Notes: generated by a model from the letters alone, not told the origin. A DNA stretch of 64,000 bases from Symbiodinium sp. CCMP2592 (GCA_905221615.1 CAJNDT010001868.1:857501-921500), one strand, 5' to 3'. Positions 32,801-46,246 are shown, counted from the first letter of the stretch. Program-made: numbers and translations.

Positions 32801-35800
32801 CTGTTCGGCATACCATCTCGCAGGCTCATGGCTTCGACTTCGCAGCTGCTCAGTGGGAGCCTGAAACCTGGGCTGCCGCAGGCTCGCGGAAAAGATCGGA
32901 AAAGATTGGATCAGGCACAATGTGCGAAGTTGGCTTGGGGCATCCATCCGGGATCGCAAGAGACTCTTACATACCTGCAGCCAGAGAAGAAGACGAAGCA
33001 AGAACATTCGCCCAATTTCTTTCTGCCCATCTCAACCATGAGCTTGTATCAATACCAAGGGCACCCTGGCAATCGAAGCCAGTCCCACATCTTTGCTCCA
33101 TCCGAGTGAGTCAGGCCGTGACACCGGCGATGCCGCAGCTTTCAACGTGCTGCTCGAAAGCTTGTAGCCCCGCAAGAACCACCCTTGAGACGCAAGCAGT
33201 GCCCCGACACGTGGCTCGGGCATATGCAGGTTCCATGGCTTAAAATTCCAAAATGTAGTAAGAGGAGCATCAGCAGCAGTCAGCAGCCAGCTCTGAACCT
33301 AAAGGCCTGTCAGAGGCACAAAAACCATCTGGAAAAGAATGACACCAATATAGTCGCCGGGTAGCCGAAGTGTGCACTTCTCGTGAAAGCAGATGCATGG
33401 ATCTCGCAATAGGAGTTCGTAGCCGTTTCTTCCTCTGCCACAATGCAATGGCCGTGAGAGCTGGAGCTTTGGAAGGGAGCTGCCGAGGACAGGCCATCAT
33501 GAACCACGGGCCGATGCACAGATTGACTCCGAACAGAGACCATACCGAGCACGAGATCGTAAAGAGCTAGAGACTTTTGAAGAGACCATGCCGACACAAG
33601 TAGCATAATCGCTTGCAGTGACTCCTTCGGGCATGTGCGAGAGAGCGTGCGAGAGGGAAACGCAGAGATTTGACGTTGAGTTCTGATGCTGCGAGGTTCG
33701 CCGCGGCAGTCACGCTTGATGCGTGAGCTTCGCATTTAGCTCCGCGAAGTAAAAGTACAATTTGCTGTCAGTAGTAGTTCAGTAGCACAGCTCATTCTTG
33801 TCCGAAGACTTCGATAAGGCCAGTCACCACGCCCATTTTTTCCCAGATATTCTGGAAAAAGCTGCGCAGCACCCACGGTCACCACAGGACGAGGTGCTCC
33901 TCGCCCCTCAGTGTTCACCTGAAAGTGATCTTTTCTCAGGGAAAATTCCAGAGTGTAATCCATTCACAGCTCCACAGAAGCCATTTCGGGGCTTCCGTTT
34001 CCCGAGCTTGTGGCCTGCTGAGTGGCCCTCGTGAGATCCCGCGCTCCACACGAGGGATTTTGTGATGAAGTCTTCTGCAAATGCTTCGTAGCCGAGTGAG
34101 CACACTTGACACTTTGTCGGATAGTATGGTCCCGTATGAATTGAAAGAAAGGTTACATTTTTGGGACTTATGACCTCAGCAACTGACGTGTTTGCACGAA
34201 CTCGGGCACGAATTGTTCCAGGCTGGAGCAGGTGCAGGTCAATGGGGGGGCGAGTCCAGCCAGGTTCCGGATGGGTGTCCTAGAAAGGTTCTGCGACAGG
34301 CGAGTGTGAAAAGCGAGGTCGCGCTCAATCTGCACGATGGGGTCCAAGGCTCAGGGCTAGCAAGGATGGCCACGGCAAACTGAATGCCCAAGGGCATCAC
34401 GCCTTACAACTTTAGCCGCGCTGCAACCGTGTGCCGTTTGCAGGGCCGCTGGCCTTGTCCCTGGGTTTTCGTACTGGATCTTGGCTTGGAAGCACATCTG
34501 GTCTGGAAGTGCTTCCCACTGCCTGCGCGTGCTCCGCTCCGCTCATGTCTGCGGCTGGTGATGATGACATCTGCTGTGTGGCACCGGCACCACGAAAATC
34601 ATGGAACTCGGTTCTTTGTTCACACCACAGCGGGCCCCACCAGAGCCATCCGGTCGAGTGACACATATTGCAGCCCGGCATTGTGTGCTCCTGCGAACAT
34701 CCCGGACAAGCTGCTGCGACGTCGCTAAGGCTTAAGTGTGTGCCTGCCCAGATCCATGTTGCCGTGCTGCGACGTGCACCCCTGCCTGCACATGCACGAG
34801 CTGGGGGTAAGGTCTATGGTCTGCATAGAAAAACATCCAACTTCCCCAAAACGTGTTTTGACCGATCTCCTTCGAGTTTTCCCCAACCTCCAGCCTCCAG
34901 CCATCGTCGGAAGCTCCAGATGGATGCTTCGCAGAACCTGTCCCTACACCCTAACCGCCAAGTAGCATTGACCCCATGAACCTCCGAGCCTGTCAGTGTA
35001 GGTAGGCCCTCGAAATCCCAAGCCCTATGCTGGTGCTAACTTAAAGCCTCCTGAGGTTCCGTGGGGCCTTGATTCCGCAGTCTTTGTTTGGAACTTAAGG
35101 TTTACGGCGTTTTCTTGGAATTTGAATTTTGGGTTGAAGGGCTCCGGTGGTCTTAGCCTCTCTGTTTGGGAGGCGAAGAGAGCTCATTTCTTCAGGGAGC
35201 CGCATCTTGCCTGAGGCTTTGAGCCTCGGCGTCGCATTCCCAGACCCTGGCAGGTTGCCCTCCGAAACGAACCCGGCACGCTTTGCACTTGAGTGTGTCG
35301 ATCTGAAGTCTCGGAAACCCGGCACCTCGGGAAGGTCGTTACGACGGCGCAGCAGAGGAAGGAAGCCGCCTTGTCTTCCCAGCCGCCCACGGCAGCCGCG
35401 TCTATTGCAGCATCGTCGCGGAAGTGTTCAGCTGGCGCTGCCTTGCTTTGGGCAACAGTCGAAGAAGCCCCAGCATGAACTGATTGCGCGTGGCCGGCGG
35501 TCCAGTGGGCCTTTCAAGACGGGCTGCTGAGCGCGGCTGAGATCCCACACCCCTGACTCGCAAACTGTTCCAGCATGGTTCTCTGCGCTCGAGTTTTTGA
35601 AGCCTTGGGCCGGGTTACTGTTTCTCGGCATTACTTGATTAAGGCACAGTCCCCACCTACGCTTCGGGTCTTTCAGTTGTAGACTCGTGACTTCACACCC
35701 ACGCGCCTCACAGGCATCTGTCTTCGGCCACGAACTTGAAAACCACACATTCCCGCAGGACAAGACTGATCCGTGGACATGCAATCATCAGGATTCCAAC

Positions 35801-38800
35801 CGGCCGCCGCAGACACTGTGCTGGCAACGAGCAGCCCGAAGACATATAGGGCTGGTGCCTAAGAAGGGATTGCAGGCCGTAGTGTCACCTGGTTTGGCAG
35901 TGCACAATGACAAGCCATTCGTCAAAACATTGGATCGTGGACTTGCCCTGAGCCTCAGGATCATAAATCGTGCGACCAAGCCACTTCTTGAGTCACACAG
36001 ACAGGGCCTCGTTAAACATTCGGGGCCGAAGTTTTATAGCGTTGGCAGTACCATTTTGTTTAGGGTGACATAGACACTGCGTTGCTCTCTCCCCCTTGAT
36101 GCGCTGCAGGGCCTTATCTAGCAAAGGCCATCGACTGGGAGGGTAGTTGAAAGAAACAGAACAACTAGGTGCAAGCCTGCGCCGTCCCCGGTCATGGCGT
36201 TTGACTTTCACGTAGCTCACCCTGTACTTCCGAAAGCAAGCAGAGAGTTGAAGAGCACAGCATCACGTGCTATCCGACGACCCAGGCCTCGCAGGAGCAG
36301 GCTCCACTGTTCTCGGGCTCTCCGTCTGGGATGTGGAGGTCTTGCACGTTTCAGATAAATAGAATGTACTGAAATCTGTCAGATGGTGGAAGGATTGTGA
36401 GAAGGATCTCTCCGGGTGGCGACTTTGACAGGTAGCTGCGCTTCATCATGCCATGGTCGTCGGAAAAATGCTCGGGGCTGCTTGAGTCAACCCAGCAGGG
36501 CCGGCTTCCATGCATGGAGGAGGTTGCTTGGGAGGCCTGTCACTGGGATTGCTCCCATCAGCTGGAGAATTCTCAGAAAATGAGGACGAGGCCCATGCGC
36601 CATACAGTCCGGGTCGTTATTGCTTGCATGCACTTTGGCAGCAGGCGAGTTCCCAAATCCCGGAAGGAACTGCAACACATGACCTGCACAGCCATGTGCG
36701 TCTCCAACTCTGCAGCGGCAGTCGGGGCTTGAAACGGCGGCTGCCCAGGCTGAGCGCATATCGTGGATAGGGGTTGTGGGCCCAAACAGCAAGAGCTTCG
36801 GCCGTGTTGCCGCTGTCTCCTAGGGATTTGTGCTTGAGAGTTATGTTCTGATACCGTGTAGAAAGATCCGAAAGCAAGAGCGCGGATTTCTTTGAGTTTG
36901 CACAGACACACAGTCGGTGCTGGAGCCGTCGAAGGTAGATGTGAAAAAGACGTTTAAGAAGATTGAACCCATTGCCATGCTCTGCCAAGGCTTGAAGCCC
37001 TGCAAGGCCCCTAGCTTTGAAAATTACACTTCCAAGCCTAGATTACGGATCAGGGTTCGTGCATTCCGAAGCTTCAAGAAGCTGGAAGGGTCGAGGTAGT
37101 GCCAAGAAACTCCTGAGATGACTTCTCGTGTTGCACTGAGCTTGATGAGACCGTTCTAGGTACATGGGACTTTCCGTGGCGCTTGCTTGTGTCTCTTAAA
37201 AGCCGCTCAGAAAAGCAGCCCATCGGCCGACAAAAGCCCTTAAACTTTGACACTTTGCTGTGACAGCGGCGGCTTCGAAGAGAGATCCGACTCCTTTCTT
37301 GGTGTTGTGTCAAGCCTGCAGGTGCCAGGGTATGCCAGCAAGCAAACACGGGATGCAATCGGCGACGATGCGTCGAGCTGGCGTGCCGCGAGCTCACGCT
37401 TCAAGGGTGCCGATGTGCAGGGCCGAAAGTGCCTTGTCGTGCTTCAGCTTGACGCAGGCTCTGCGAGCAGGCCATCTGCCATGCCAAACAAGGCTCCACG
37501 TGCAAATCCGTGTGTTCCACCCCACGGTCGCCCTGGAGAATCTGTGTTATATGGGTTGTTCTTGAAGCCAACTTTAAGTTTGCAGGTGCTGCTGTCGTAA
37601 TACTGTCTGAAGAGGGAGGCAGGGTGTGAACAACAGTGCAGAGGCTGCAAAGCATTGTGTCTTAGAACGTAAAGCATCAAGATTCCAGGAATGTGTGGTA
37701 GCACAGCATTTCCCAACCCACCAAGTGTGTCTCCTTCGAGGCTCCTACCATCTGCAAGCATATGGCAGACAACGGCGGGTCACAACACACGCTCGGGGAA
37801 TGTATCGCAGACGTTAGGCAAGGCGGCTGGGCTGAGAGACGCTGAGACGTACAGCTAAAATCCTTTCGAAAGCTGACCTCTTGTGCTTCAAGGCCCCAAG
37901 CTCGGCCGTTTTTGTGCCCAAGAATCGTTTCTCCTGGCAGCGGGAGAACGCATTGCCAGAAAGCACCCGGTCGGACAAGCGTTCGAACACTGAGCGCATC
38001 CGGCACGAGCCTTGAGCAACATTCGCATTCACGTGAGAGGCGGCTTCCTGAACTGCCCAGCCCCCGTCCCGACAGTCCGTGGTACACCTGAGGGTCCCAG
38101 ATGAAATATGCCAGCATTTCTTGAACTTGCTCACGTGCGCGAGCTTTCACACTTGCCTGCTCGCTTCTCGCGTAGACATCACAATGGGCGTCAGGCCTGA
38201 GGTCCCGACCTCCTGTCACAGCGCCTCCAGCTCTTGGCAAGAGGCCCCGAAGACCGGTGAAGTAGTGTTGAAGCCGCTGAAGCCTCCACGTTATAGAACA
38301 GCGTCATGGTGCATACACGGTCTGAGGGATGTCAGGGCATGAGGCGGTAGAGGGGTTGCAAGGCTTGCTGCTGCAAGCTTCGCTTCAACCTAGCAAGCAC
38401 TACCATCAGTATCAGGAGCCGTGTTCTGACGTCGATTGCTGGACAGAGCTCAGGGTGCGGCTACTTTTTGCGAGATTCCGCGGCGTGCGGTAGTTTCCGA
38501 GAAGGCAGTGTAACAGCAGAATCTGCGCCCTTGAGGTGTAGTGTTTGGGCATCTCAGCACCCGAGCAGGTTGAGTGGTCTGATTGTGGCCTCGGGCATCC
38601 TGTCAGAGCAGCTTGCGGTTCCAGATCAGGCTCTCTGCTGTCGGCATGAGATTGCGGGGGCATGTGCCCCTGGCGTGAGCATGGGGAGCTTCCTTCACTG
38701 CATTTAACACAATGCTATCGCTATGACGCGATGAGCTGTTGCAGGCGTCTTGGCACTAATTTGTCCTTCTCTGGCTTGATGGGCTCTCAAGGCCTGAAGA

Positions 38801-41800
38801 TCGTGTCCACCAGCCACCACCCATTTCCGAACAGCCTGAGCATTTTGCTCGTCCTTGGTTTGTTGCTGTGGCGGCCCTTCACCTTGTGATCGGGCCCAGG
38901 TTCTAGTCATTTCGCGAGGCCAGCCGCAGGCCCGAAGGCACGTGGTCCGCCCGTTCGATCCGACCTCGCCGTGTAGAGCCGGCAAGATGCCCGGATGCTC
39001 GGTACGGTGAAAGGCGGAGAAGCGCCACACCGCTGAGCTTGCGACCTGCCTCTTCATCTTGAGAGCAGCTCTTCTGGAGCTCCTGTCCTTTGTACATGGC
39101 TCACCTGTTTCCACTAATGGCAGAAGCTAATGTTGCCTTTGCCTCGCTGCTTCAAGTTGTCCGGAGAACAAGTTGCAAGCCTTCATCCTGTCTTCTCAGC
39201 TTCGAGCATACGGCGTCAGGCCTCGCCACGTCCTCCTTGCGATGCCAACAGTCGCCTCCTGCAGACTTTGCTCTGCATGTATGGTGTGCTGAATACTGGC
39301 CTCCTTCCATTGGTGGTTCGGGAACAGGGCCGATCAACAAGGACGGACAAAGTAGCTTCCCACTCTGTTGTCTCGGCGCTTGGCGTGACTTTGTCGTCTC
39401 CAGCGCTTCACTCCTTCGTGGCCTGCCCCGCAGACATCTATGAAACCACTTCTGGTTACTTTCCTGATGATCTGCAGCTTGCCATTCCCTTGACAACCTA
39501 GGTTGTGGGCAACGTAGGCCTATGTAATGCAAGGAGACCTGTCGACAGTCCGGCAGCGTAGGGTCACTAATCATTTAGGCTCCTCTTTTGAGGTTCGGGT
39601 TGTCTGGTTCGCGTGAAGACCCGTAACTGTTGCCGCGGAAGAAATGGCCAATGATGGGCCGCTTGTCTGCTGCCAAGCAGAGTCGACCCGAGCAAGTGCC
39701 ATCATGGCTGCTACAGAAAGCCCTCCAGAAAACGCTATGATGATTACAATCCCGGTTGCTGCCATGCACCCTCACAAGGACCATCGCTGCTAACGAGAAG
39801 CACCCTGCATGCCACTTCTCCCACGCCAAGGGCTCGCCACTGGCAAGGTAAAATGTATTGCTTGACCGTGCAGCCGAAGCCACGCCGGGCCGCACTGAGC
39901 TGTCATGCGTCTATCCTGGACTACCTGGTCAAAATGGACGGAGTGCCTCAGAAAAGGTGTTGGGGGCTTCGCATGAGCTTCGGCTCAGTGCGGCCTCGAT
40001 CTCATGTTGCGAAATGGAGATGCGTAAGGCCAAGATGCTGCTGCTCTTTAGTATCGACTGCGTGCAAGTTGCGATGGAAAAGTGTTTTAAGACGGAGCGC
40101 AAGCATTGGGTGGCAGAGTTGTTTGGCTGTGGCCGCCAGCGCTTCGCTCGAGGCTGGATCCGACTTAGAGATGGTTTGCACTCTTGTTCAGGCAGGCCAA
40201 AATCTCCCGCGAGCATCCTCGACCTGAAAACTTACCTCTTGGTTGCGATGCAGAAAATGTAGTTACAACATGCTAACATTCACCCACTGTGCCAGCGCTG
40301 GGTTACCCGCACTGCAGCTCCCACCGCAGAGCTGGGCTTCGAGACAGCATTTGGCGCAACACAGCTGGACACATGTCGACTTGGATCTGTCTCTGCCAAG
40401 AGCCGTTACTGCAAGCTGAAATCCAGCTGGTCTTTGGCCAAGACATGACTGATGCTTCTTGAGCGCCCACACAGGCACGTCGGTTTGATCCTGTGTAGAG
40501 GGATCTTGCCGGGCCTTCTAGACGATGCACTGCATCCTGTGTGGGGTGTGCGGTGCACACCTTCACAGCTGCACTTTGCAGAGTGCTCTTCCATATGCCG
40601 GGCGGTGTTTTCGAAGTGACGAACCCCAAGGCGAAGTCTGTAACCCCCCCCAGCAGCAGGACTGTCAAGTGCCTTTGCTGGGATTCATTGGCAATGTTAG
40701 CCTTATGAGGTCAATGCACACCGTCCATACACCTCAGCCTCAGGGGAACCCCAGGTTTAATGGAGCAGAGGAGGCGGAAAGCAGGGCCCGCAAGAGCCAA
40801 ACGCAAGCTTGGCATCGAAAAAGGTCGTCGCGCAGACTTAGGGGGCACGCTCCTCCCCTAAAAGTCAGGGGTATAGCGAAGTGGAAAGCCCATGTTTTAA
40901 GAAATCATCCTGTTGAAGCTGCAGGTCCGCAAAGTCGTATTCCACCCCAAGGGGTTTCATGGAAGGATTCAATTTGAGGGTGGCTTGACTTTGGGTCCGC
41001 GAAAGAATCGCTTCGAGGAGAGGTTGAAGCAGATTTGAAGCACCCAATTGCTAGCATGATGACCCATTGAAGAACTCCGTGTGGGATGTTGAGCGGCTGG
41101 CTGGCAGCTGCATCCTGGATAGCTTCAAGGCTTCGTGCAGCCAAAACCGTTTCTAGCTGAAGCGCTCCAACTCCATACTTCCAACATGCACAGTAGCTTC
41201 ATGGCATTGACCGGTTGATGCAAGACCTTCGCGATACACAAACCAGCTGTAACACTTCGGATTTAGGAAAACGCCACTGTCGCCATGGGCAGCTGCTGCC
41301 AGAGCGGGGTTGTCGATGAGGCCTTGTGGCTTGTCCGGTTCTGTAACTCGAGCTTCAGCATCAAATTCACGGTGCAGGAACCCTTGGTGCGATAAGTTCA
41401 TTGTTGATGCAATTCTGTTCTTCTACATTTTCGTGGTTGGCAACGGGATGCGGGTGTTTCTCGAAGCAATCGCAGCAAGTAGCATGGAGGCTTAGATTGT
41501 GGTCTTCGGACGTTTAGTTTCAGGGTTGAATCTTGAGGGACACCTCATAAACCGTGGTCCTAGTCAAATGCATGATTACGGCATCACGGCTTAGTTCTGC
41601 CTGACTTTGTTCTTTCGACATGCCCTCGCATAATCGAAGCTTCGCGGGGCCAGAGCTGTTGTTCAACTGAGCTTCGGGTTCACCCTCGGAAGCCGGAAGG
41701 CCATCGGATGAAACCCACCTGAGACCTGTAAATTTGAAGCTTGGGCCTTCACCGGCTCGAAGTCACAAGTCCCCTGTAGGGCTCGGAGTGTTTGGCCGAG

Positions 41801-42232
41801 GAGGTTTCGCAACTTGGCGAACGCTTAGTTTCTCACCGAATTCCTGGGTTCGAGTTTCTGCTTCATGTGTGTTGGGGTGGCTCGCAAGTCTTTGGATATT
41901 CGAGCTTCGGCTTAGGGATTTGGAGAGATCTTCTTGCCTGAGATTTCGGGATGCGGCCTTTGCATTACCTGCTTGGGCGCTCCCCAGGCTCTAAATAGGC
42001 GATTGGTGGTTACATGAGGGACTCTTACCTCTGCCGGAAACAGTACGGGATCCAACGCAAGTACCCCTGATTTCAACAGTTCGACCAAGACGCAGAAGAA
42101 GACTCGAAGGGGACCGAACCAGCTCGACAAGTCTACACGCGGCTCCATGCAAACCCACTACACATCGCCACAAGGGCCCCATGCGTTCAAGAACACCATT
42201 GTACATCGTGTGGAGGTACCTGTATAGGTCGT
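29813..42232. other. Long stretch without a recognisable gene
   Basis: About 12.4 kb with no family recognised on either strand. It holds a CA/CG dinucleotide run at 30816-30846, telomere-like words near 35095-35160 and 41505-41960, and the palindrome CGAAGCTTCG at 41635-41644. Frames such as 39858-40262 (plus, ATG) are open but unassignable. I cannot exclude short exons of spliced genes here. Confidence 0.35.
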
Positions 42233-42433
42233 ATGCACCCGAGGATGTGTTTTCTTTCGGATGCTGTCGTGAGACGGGGTTACTTCTTTCAGCCGTGGGA
42301 GACTGCGATACCCAAGGGCACGAGGATCAGCGCGTCTTTCGCACCGATCACTCCTGCACCGGCCCCAGCTCAGAAGCAAGAACTTGGAAGCAGTCTCAAC
42401 AGTTTCAGTTTCATGAGTCATGTTTTCGGATAG
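42233..42433 (+). CDS. Possible terminal exon, unknown
   Basis: A 66-residue frame with GC-rich third codon positions, reading RRGYFFQPWETAIPKGT then FAPITPAPAPAQKQ and ending MSHVFG. An overlapping frame from 42181 is also open, so assignment is uncertain. Not recognised. Confidence 0.2.
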   Translation: MHPRMCFLSDAVVRRGYFFQPWETAIPKGTRISASFAPITPAPAPAQKQELGSSLNSFSFMSHVFG

Positions 42434-42781
42434 CGCGCCATGAGGTGGTGTGGGAGCTTAAACGTTGTTTTCTCCTCCGAAAGTTCCCCCAGCAAAGCCA
42501 CCATGCGGGTATCGTTCGTGCTCCGATCACGCACGCAGCGTTGCATCTCTCAGGATTCGTTGGCGCCTGGCAGCAAACCAGTTCTGTATTAACATCTCCG
42601 CCTTCCGAGTTCGTGTTTGCTCTTCGACACGCTGGCTCAAGTTTCATTTGCTTCCGAGGTGGGGAGGTCTAGATGGAGGTACATGCTTATGCCATCCATT
42701 TGACCGCCAGACCCCCCTTCCTACATCTAAACAGCCAAGCTCAACCTCTCACGGACCAGTAGTCTAGTTGAGTAGAGTGGA

Positions 42782-43879
42782 ATGCAGACTCAATGCAAAG
42801 GCCAGCGAGAGGGATTTCAACAGTGCACAGTCCTTTGCCGTGCCAGAATGGACGGGCCTGGTGAGGAAAACTTCGGCACTGCCTGGCGAGCAGCAGGGAC
42901 CATGGCCGCAGCAGCCATTGCCAGCCTGTTAGCCTCGGTAGGGCAACTTATTGCTGAGCACGATGGCAAGTTCCCCTGTCTTCTGCAGGCACAGACAGCC
43001 CTGCGGGCATTTGCAGCCGTGGCATTGTCGCGAACAGCATACGAGGTAGTTTGCCGGATACCTTGGCGGTCCATCGGGCATCGCCCCTTGCAAGACGCGA
43101 GCCGGAAGCTACAAATCCAGCTGCAAACAGCGACAGAGGAGTTGAGCATCGTCAAATCGGAAGTGGAATCCTTGACGATGGAGAAGCAGCATCTCGAGGC
43201 CCGGATGCAGCGATCCGAAGCATCTCGCGAACAATTGCGTGGGAGCTTTGCATCGGTTCTGTCTCGCCTGGAGCGGTCCGAAAGAGATGAGTCGCAGCTG
43301 CGGCAGGAGATCCTTCGCATTATGACACTTGCCGCATCAGGACCACAGCCACAGAGCTATGATGCCCATCCGGGCCTACAGAGCACAGAGATTCCTGCAG
43401 ACTTCACCTTTGCGCCAAGCACACCCTCGTCGACAAGGTCAAGCCGAAAGCGCAAGACGGACCAGCGATGTGTGTCCAGTACTCGCTTTGCCGATTCGTC
43501 ACTGGCCAGGACCGGCGATGCCATCAGCGAGTCTTCCTTCGAGGATGAGCGAGAAGAGGGAAATGAAACTCCACCGGATTCTGAAGACACCGCAACACCA
43601 GACACCGCCAAACGAGATTGCGGCGACAGTCCCCAAAAGCAATCTCATCGTGACAGCCGCGCCTCCATGAAGCCTCGCACGGAGCAACAGACCGGAGAGG
43701 CCGAAGCCTTGGTAGCAGAGGCAGCCGAGGCAGCCAACGCGAGCTCGGGGACGCGAGGGAGTCAGGCCAAGCGCCAGCGGCTAAGCTCGAGGAGCGCACG
43801 TGCAGCACGACGAGGATCTCATGGTCATGGCGGTCATGGAGTGCACATCGTCATCAGGAAGTCCCGCGACAAGCCCTAG
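42782..43879 (+). CDS. Coiled-coil protein with basic C-terminus, probably nuclear
   Basis: A 365-residue intronless frame; ATGs at residues 1, 23 (MDGPGEENFG) and 41 are possible starts, and the second or third may be the real one. Residues 42-95 are Ala/Leu-rich and helical. Residues 105-180 form a clear coiled coil with regular hydrophobic spacing and many Glu, Gln and Arg (LQIQLQTATEELSIVKSEVE, then LEARMQRSEASREQLR). The C-terminal half is disordered: Ser/Asp/Glu-rich, then two basic clusters (SSRKRKTDQR near 220; QAKRQRLSSRSARAARRG near 330) that look like nuclear localisation signals. It ends in a His/Gly stretch (HGHGGHGVHIVIRK). I know no matching family. A structural or chromatin-associated role is inference from composition. 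Confidence 0.65.
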   Translation: MQTQCKGQREGFQQCTVLCRARMDGPGEENFGTAWRAAGTMAAAAIASLLASVGQLIAEHDGKFPCLLQAQTALRAFAAVALSRTAYEVVCRIPWRSIGHRPLQDASRKLQIQLQTATEELSIVKSEVESLTMEKQHLEARMQRSEASREQLRGSFASVLSRLERSERDESQLRQEILRIMTLAASGPQPQSYDAHPGLQSTEIPADFTFAPSTPSSTRSSRKRKTDQRCVSSTRFADSSLARTGDAISESSFEDEREEGNETPPDSEDTATPDTAKRDCGDSPQKQSHRDSRASMKPRTEQQTGEAEALVAEAAEAANASSGTRGSQAKRQRLSSRSARAARRGSHGHGGHGVHIVIRKSRDKP

Positions 43880-46176
43880 GCCCGGAAAGACTTCGGGGGT
43901 GAGGCACTGTCTGGACAGACGGAAGTGCTCTTGCGGCTCCAGGCTTTCGCTGGCTGAGTCTCCGTGTTCGGAGGTCTGTTAGGATCAGGGGGCTACAATG
44001 GTTCCAGCTCAAGAACGGAGGTCTAAGTATAGTAGAAACGGTCCGGCACCCCAATCCTTGACCTCATGTTATGGAAAGTGTGCATGCTTTCGTGCTCACT
44101 TACCTTATCATACAGAGTTGTTTGGCATGATCTGCCAGGGCAGAAACAGCCGCCTTGTGGATCATGCCATCATGACAGTCTGGGCCGGATGGTCAATTCC
44201 GATACATTGTATTACATGGCACTACAATATACTATAATATATGGTATTAAACTCTAACATATGTTGGAATATTACGTGCAACATCAGGTAACTAGAGAGC
44301 CTTTGCGCTTCCTATCACTGTTGCAAGTGCCACGTGTAGCTCGGACAGTGTGGTGTTGTCACATTCGTCATGCCCGTCTCCTGCTACTTTCGCCTTGGGA
44401 CAGTTTGCTACTCGAAGCCTGAAGTGTGAGCAAGTCCACACAGATCTGACACGACCCGGACTGGTCTCCGTTTGCGATCTTGTTGCAAGACTAGCAAGCA
44501 TTTCCATGTTTGCTGTCGATGGTTTCAGAAGCGAGATCACTAATTCGATGCATGGCGACTCGAAGAGGGACAACCGCGCCTAGAGATCGTCCGGATGTGA
44601 GAGGAAGAACTGTTCACCAACCCAATACCTTGGCAGTCTCTCCCTGCGATCCTGAATCACTCCACAGCCAAGGTCTGCCGGATCTGCTCCCACAGAGGTG
44701 GACGATGCGCAGCTTTTCGAAGTGCAAGCGCCTGAGCTCGCGGGACTGCCCAGCTCGGCTAGGGCCGGGGCAGAGGCTCGACTTCTGTTTGCGCCACGAG
44801 AAAGCGAGCCAAAGAGAACGAGACGGAAAACAAAGGCCTCGGGTGGCTCAATTATGATTCACACAGACACTGGAGCCAACCGACGGTATTGTGGGCACTG
44901 CCACCCTGGCAAACGACCCCCCCCACATCTTTCTCCACTACTTCAGCATTGAGCTGCCGCTTACTGTGCAGCCAAACACTCGTAGAAATCTCAAGTCCGT
45001 CACTTGCACGAAGCCGCCAAGGCACCTCAACTGTTCTCGGGAAACCCGAGTCGGTTTAGTCCTTGACAACTCGGACGAGCAGGTGGGGAACTCGGTCTAC
45101 GCTTGCTCTGTGCACAGAAGTGTCGTCCATGCACAGATTCGTGTCTTTCAGCCCGAACATGAATAGGGACGCTGGTGAAGACAAGTGCCAAGAAAGTTAT
45201 CGTCACACGGTGTATCTAGGCATTTCATCTCGAGCTCCTGGGAAAGCGCAGGGCCGCAATCTGTTAAGGTAGTCAATGAGGCCCTCCTCCTGCTTGCTCA
45301 TGAGTGAGTGCAGGAAGGCTTCCGACAGTTACGCAAAGACAGGTTTTTCTTGACATGCATTCACTTGCTTGCATGTGTATGTGTGTGCACGCACGGATCA
45401 CGTGTATATACTTATACAGTTTGTAACACTCTATACATTCATAGGCACGCTGTTTTTTCTCAGACTTCTCATTCCTCGTGAATTGCTACAGGTTGCTTGC
45501 TTCTCACACTTACTTACGCGACCGCTGCAACTTCTGAGTGAATTATTCGGGAAAATTGAGTTTGTCCATTCGAGAACAGTATCCGGATGACAAACGATTC
45601 CGGACATGCTGGAAAACGGCGGGCAACCCACCGAGGTATGCCTTGTGAAGTCCATCTCCGATGGGCTGGTGAAGGAGTGGCTAAGCCTGAGCTTTCCTTG
45701 TGGCTTCGCGTTCTCTCAGGGAAGGGGCTGACCCTGGCTGTTGCGTGTAGCCAATGTAGCCTAAAGGGTCCCACCATCCACCAAGGTGGAACGAGACCAG
45801 CAAGAACTTTGCTGTTGCCTGTCTCAGTTTTGAAGACGAAGAGCAACAAGGATAAGTCAGTGGCAGGAATTAAGAGTGTAGCACCCACGGCGCGACTGGT
45901 TGTAGTTTAGGGTGGCTTGATGGTGACATGAACGAAGCTTCGGCTGCCTTGAACCCGTGGACCTGCGCATCATTCAGCTTGTGGTCCTAAGTCTGCCTAA
46001 ATCCGAGGAGTTCGCTAGGGAGAAGGCTGATGCACGGAGGCGCTTAATTCCCAAATGCGCTGCAGGTGAAGCCTAGACACCGACTGCTTTTCATCGATGG
46101 GCAACTTGGGCCGGAAGAGTTTCCGCGCCGGGGTTCGGGATCAAGTTTTTCTGGGTGAAGTATATATGTATATGAA
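43880..46176. other. Stretch without a recognisable gene
   Basis: Presumed 3' untranslated region of the coiled-coil gene, then non-coding sequence. An AT-rich patch lies at 44195-44285. The palindrome CGAAGCTTCG is at 45933-45942. From 46161 the sequence turns into TATATGTATATG, the left flank of LINE element 2. Confidence 0.4.
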
Positions 46177-46188
46177 TATTATATACAC
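46177..46188. repeat. Target-site duplication of LINE element 2, 3' copy
   Basis: TATTATATACAC here matches 60487-60498 exactly, with different bases on both sides. The sequence is AT-rich, so 12 matching bases alone are weaker evidence than the 15-mer of element 1. It does fall just outside the 3' end and just upstream of ORF1, where a duplication is expected. Confidence 0.7.
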
Positions 46189-46246
46189 TCACATTTCTCA
46201 CATTTGGGGCACAGACTCCTATTAGGCTGCAGCCCTTTGGCTTGCA

